Source: Streptomyces atratus
GTDB taxonomy: Bacteria > Actinomycetota > Actinomycetes > Streptomycetales > Streptomycetaceae
Assembly (NCBI RefSeq): GCF_014648655.1
Contig: NZ_BMRN01000002.1
Coordinates: forward strand, 62,001-126,000
Length of the DNA stretch: 64,000 bases
Direction: 5' to 3'
The translations under genes were made by a program, and so were the position numbers. Below, one piece after another: positions 62,838-64,000 of this stretch (position 1 is the first letter of the stretch; each line of letters opens with the position of its first letter). The notes under the pieces are model-generated. The model was given only the letters and a program-made list of their open reading frames with translations. It had not been told where the DNA came from and ran no database searches.

Positions 62838-64000
62838 ACGGCGAACTCCTGGAAGGCGATGGACTTCTCGACCGGGTAGTACTCACGGCCCAGCAGTTCG
62901 CCGATGATGTACGCGTTGCGGTAGGCACCCATGCCCAGGTCGGGTGAGGTGATCGAGTGGGTGTGCGTGCCCGCGTTCTGCAGGAAGACGCCGTGCCCGG
63001 TGGTGTCGATGGAGTAGTTGCGGGCCACGTCGAAGCGGCCGCCGCTGTCCCGGCGCAGCCGGTCGTGGATGTCCTCGAGGAACGCGGGTGGGCGGTAACG
63101 GTAGCCGGTGGCGAGGATCAGGCCCTCGGTGGTGAGGGTGTAGTTCTTGCCCTGCTCCTCCTGGTGCAGCCCCAGCGTGTACGTGCCGCTGCTCTCCTCG
63201 TAGCTCGCGCTGTCCAGCGAGGAGTTGGTGAGGAGCCGGGTCGGGACGGGACCGGGCAGGTTCTTCTGGTAGAGCAGATCGAAGATCGCGTCGATCAGCT
63301 CACCGTCGATGCCCTTGAAGAGGCCCTTCTGCCCGGACTCCAGCCGGTAGCGGGTCTCCTCGGGCAGCGCGTGGAAGTAGTCGATGTACTCCGGGGAGGT
63401 CATCTCCAGCGTCAGCTTGGTGTACTCCAGCGGGAAGAAACGCGGCGAGCGCGTCACCCAGTTCAGCCGGTAGCCGTGCACATCGATCTCGGAGAGCAGG
63501 TCGTAATAGATCTCGGCCGCGCTCTGCCCACTGCCGACGATGGTGATGGACTCCTTCGCCTGGAGAGCCGCCTTGCCTTCCATATAACGGGAGTTGTGCA
63601 GGTAGTCGCCGCCCAGGCCCTGGCAGGCATCCGGGATGTACGGGGGAGTGCCGGTGCCGAGCACGAGCCGTGGGGCCCTGAAGACGCTGCCGACGGCCGT
63701 GCGGACGGTGTAGAGCGCGGTGCCCTCGTCGTACGTGAGCGACTCGACGGTCTCGTCGAAGCGGATGCTGCTCAGTCCGGCGGCGGCCCAGCGGCAGTAG
63801 TCGTTGTACTCGGTCCGCAGCGGGTAGAAGTTCTCCCGGATGTAGAAGGAGTACAGCCGCCCGCGTTCCTTCAGATAGTTCAGGAAGGAGTACGGAGAGG
63901 TCGGGTCTGCCATCGTGACCAGGTCCGACAGGAACGGCGTCTGGAGATGGGCCCCTTCGAGGAACATCCCGGAGTGCCATTCGAAGTCCGGCTTGGACTC
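62834..64000 (-). CDS. desB: Cadaverine N-monooxygenase DesB (5' end outside window)
   Basis: At least 388 residues of an FAD/NADPH N-hydroxylase of the lysine/ornithine monooxygenase family that hydroxylates cadaverine. The NADPH-binding motif is [16 protein letters not shown], the substrate/FAD blocks are [15 protein letters not shown] and [13 protein letters not shown]. The reading frame continues upstream of the in-frame ATG at 63967 to the window edge with FEWHSGM, so the real start and the N-terminal FAD motif are outside. It ends overlapping desC. Confidence 0.93.
   Translation of the reverse strand, partial: ESKPDFEWHSGMFLEGAHLQTPFLSDLVTMADPTSPYSFLNYLKERGRLYSFYIRENFYPLRTEYNDYCRWAAAGLSSIRFDETVESLTYDEGTALYTVRTAVGSVFRAPRLVLGTGTPPYIPDACQGLGGDYLHNSRYMEGKAALQAKESITIVGSGQSAAEIYYDLLSEIDVHGYRLNWVTRSPRFFPLEYTKLTLEMTSPEYIDYFHALPEETRYRLESGQKGLFKGIDGELIDAIFDLLYQKNLPGPVPTRLLTNSSLDSASYEESSGTYTLGLHQEEQGKNYTLTTEGLILATGYRYRPPAFLEDIHDRLRRDSGGRFDVARNYSIDTTGHGVFLQNAGTHTHSITSPDLGMGAYRNAYIIGELLGREYYPVEKSIAFQEFAV

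Noticed and set aside
1..64000. CRISPR array or prophage
   Set aside because: No regularly spaced repeats, cas genes, capsid, terminase or phage integrase were seen.

Overview
The window is a piece of linear-chromosome core from a Streptomyces species. It has very high GC with strong G/C bias at third codon positions, many GTG and TTG starts, and a TTA codon in adpA. Gene order (cslA-glxA-endoglucanase, chitin-binding protein, cdgA, cebEFG-bglC-cebR, ornA-adpA, glmS, hexosaminidase, desBCD) matches what I remember of the S. coelicolor SCO284x-SCO278x region. That match is recall, not a search. I see no prophage, CRISPR array or complete insertion sequence.

Layout. 0-5 kb: a phosphonate-type binding lipoprotein, a NagD-like HAD phosphatase, a secreted protein paired with a class F sortase, and a GH6 endoglucanase lipoprotein. 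4.8-8.7 kb (minus): copper radical oxidase glxA and cellulose-synthase-like cslA, the tip-glycan machinery. 9-17 kb: a first tRNA-Lys, a two-domain peptidoglycan-binding hydrolase, an SPFH protein, an AA10 LPMO with DasR/chitin-type boxes, an AMP-dependent ligase, an MFS exporter and a second tRNA-Lys. 17-21 kb: a VanR/VanS-like two-component pair divergent from a VanY-like carboxypeptidase and a VanJ-like membrane phosphatase. 21-28.8 kb: an IclR regulator, an ectoine-type ABC importer (ehuBCDA), a D-2-hydroxyacid dehydrogenase, a maleate-isomerase/EutA-like protein and an LLM flavin oxidoreductase. 28.8-32.4 kb: the c-di-GMP protein cdgA, an M6-like secreted protease and a third tRNA-Lys.

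32.4-39.6 kb: a primase/polymerase-like protein, a small hypothetical gene, and a coupled three-gene unit encoding a RecB/Cas4-type nuclease with a four-Cys Fe-S pattern, an unknown 537-residue protein and a superfamily 1 helicase (together like a split Dna2). A PAP2 protein and a histidine phosphatase follow. 39.8-44.6 kb: an NsdA-like HTH/TPR regulator, a small protein, a spermidine-synthase-like protein, a TTA-containing membrane protein and a decayed gene. 44.7-51 kb: the cellobiose/cellotriose regulon cebEFG-bglC with cebR and three CebR boxes, then tRNA-His. 51.2-53.1 kb: ornA and adpA, preceded by about 0.94 kb without a gene. 54-60.4 kb: universal stress protein, acetate-transporter-like protein, glmS, two hypothetical proteins and a GH20 hexosaminidase with a DasR-like box. 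60.5-64 kb: desD, desC and a partial desB for desferrioxamine.

Themes. The window joins polysaccharide turnover (cellulose-like glycan, cellobiose, chitin/GlcNAc) with cell-wall remodelling and developmental control (adpA, cdgA, ornA). The observations most worth pursuing are the split Dna2-like operon, the van-like cluster lacking vanHAX, two related intergenic elements whose inverted repeats end at stop codons, an orphan palindromic operator before the MFS exporter, and a CDS that terminates inside a tRNA gene.
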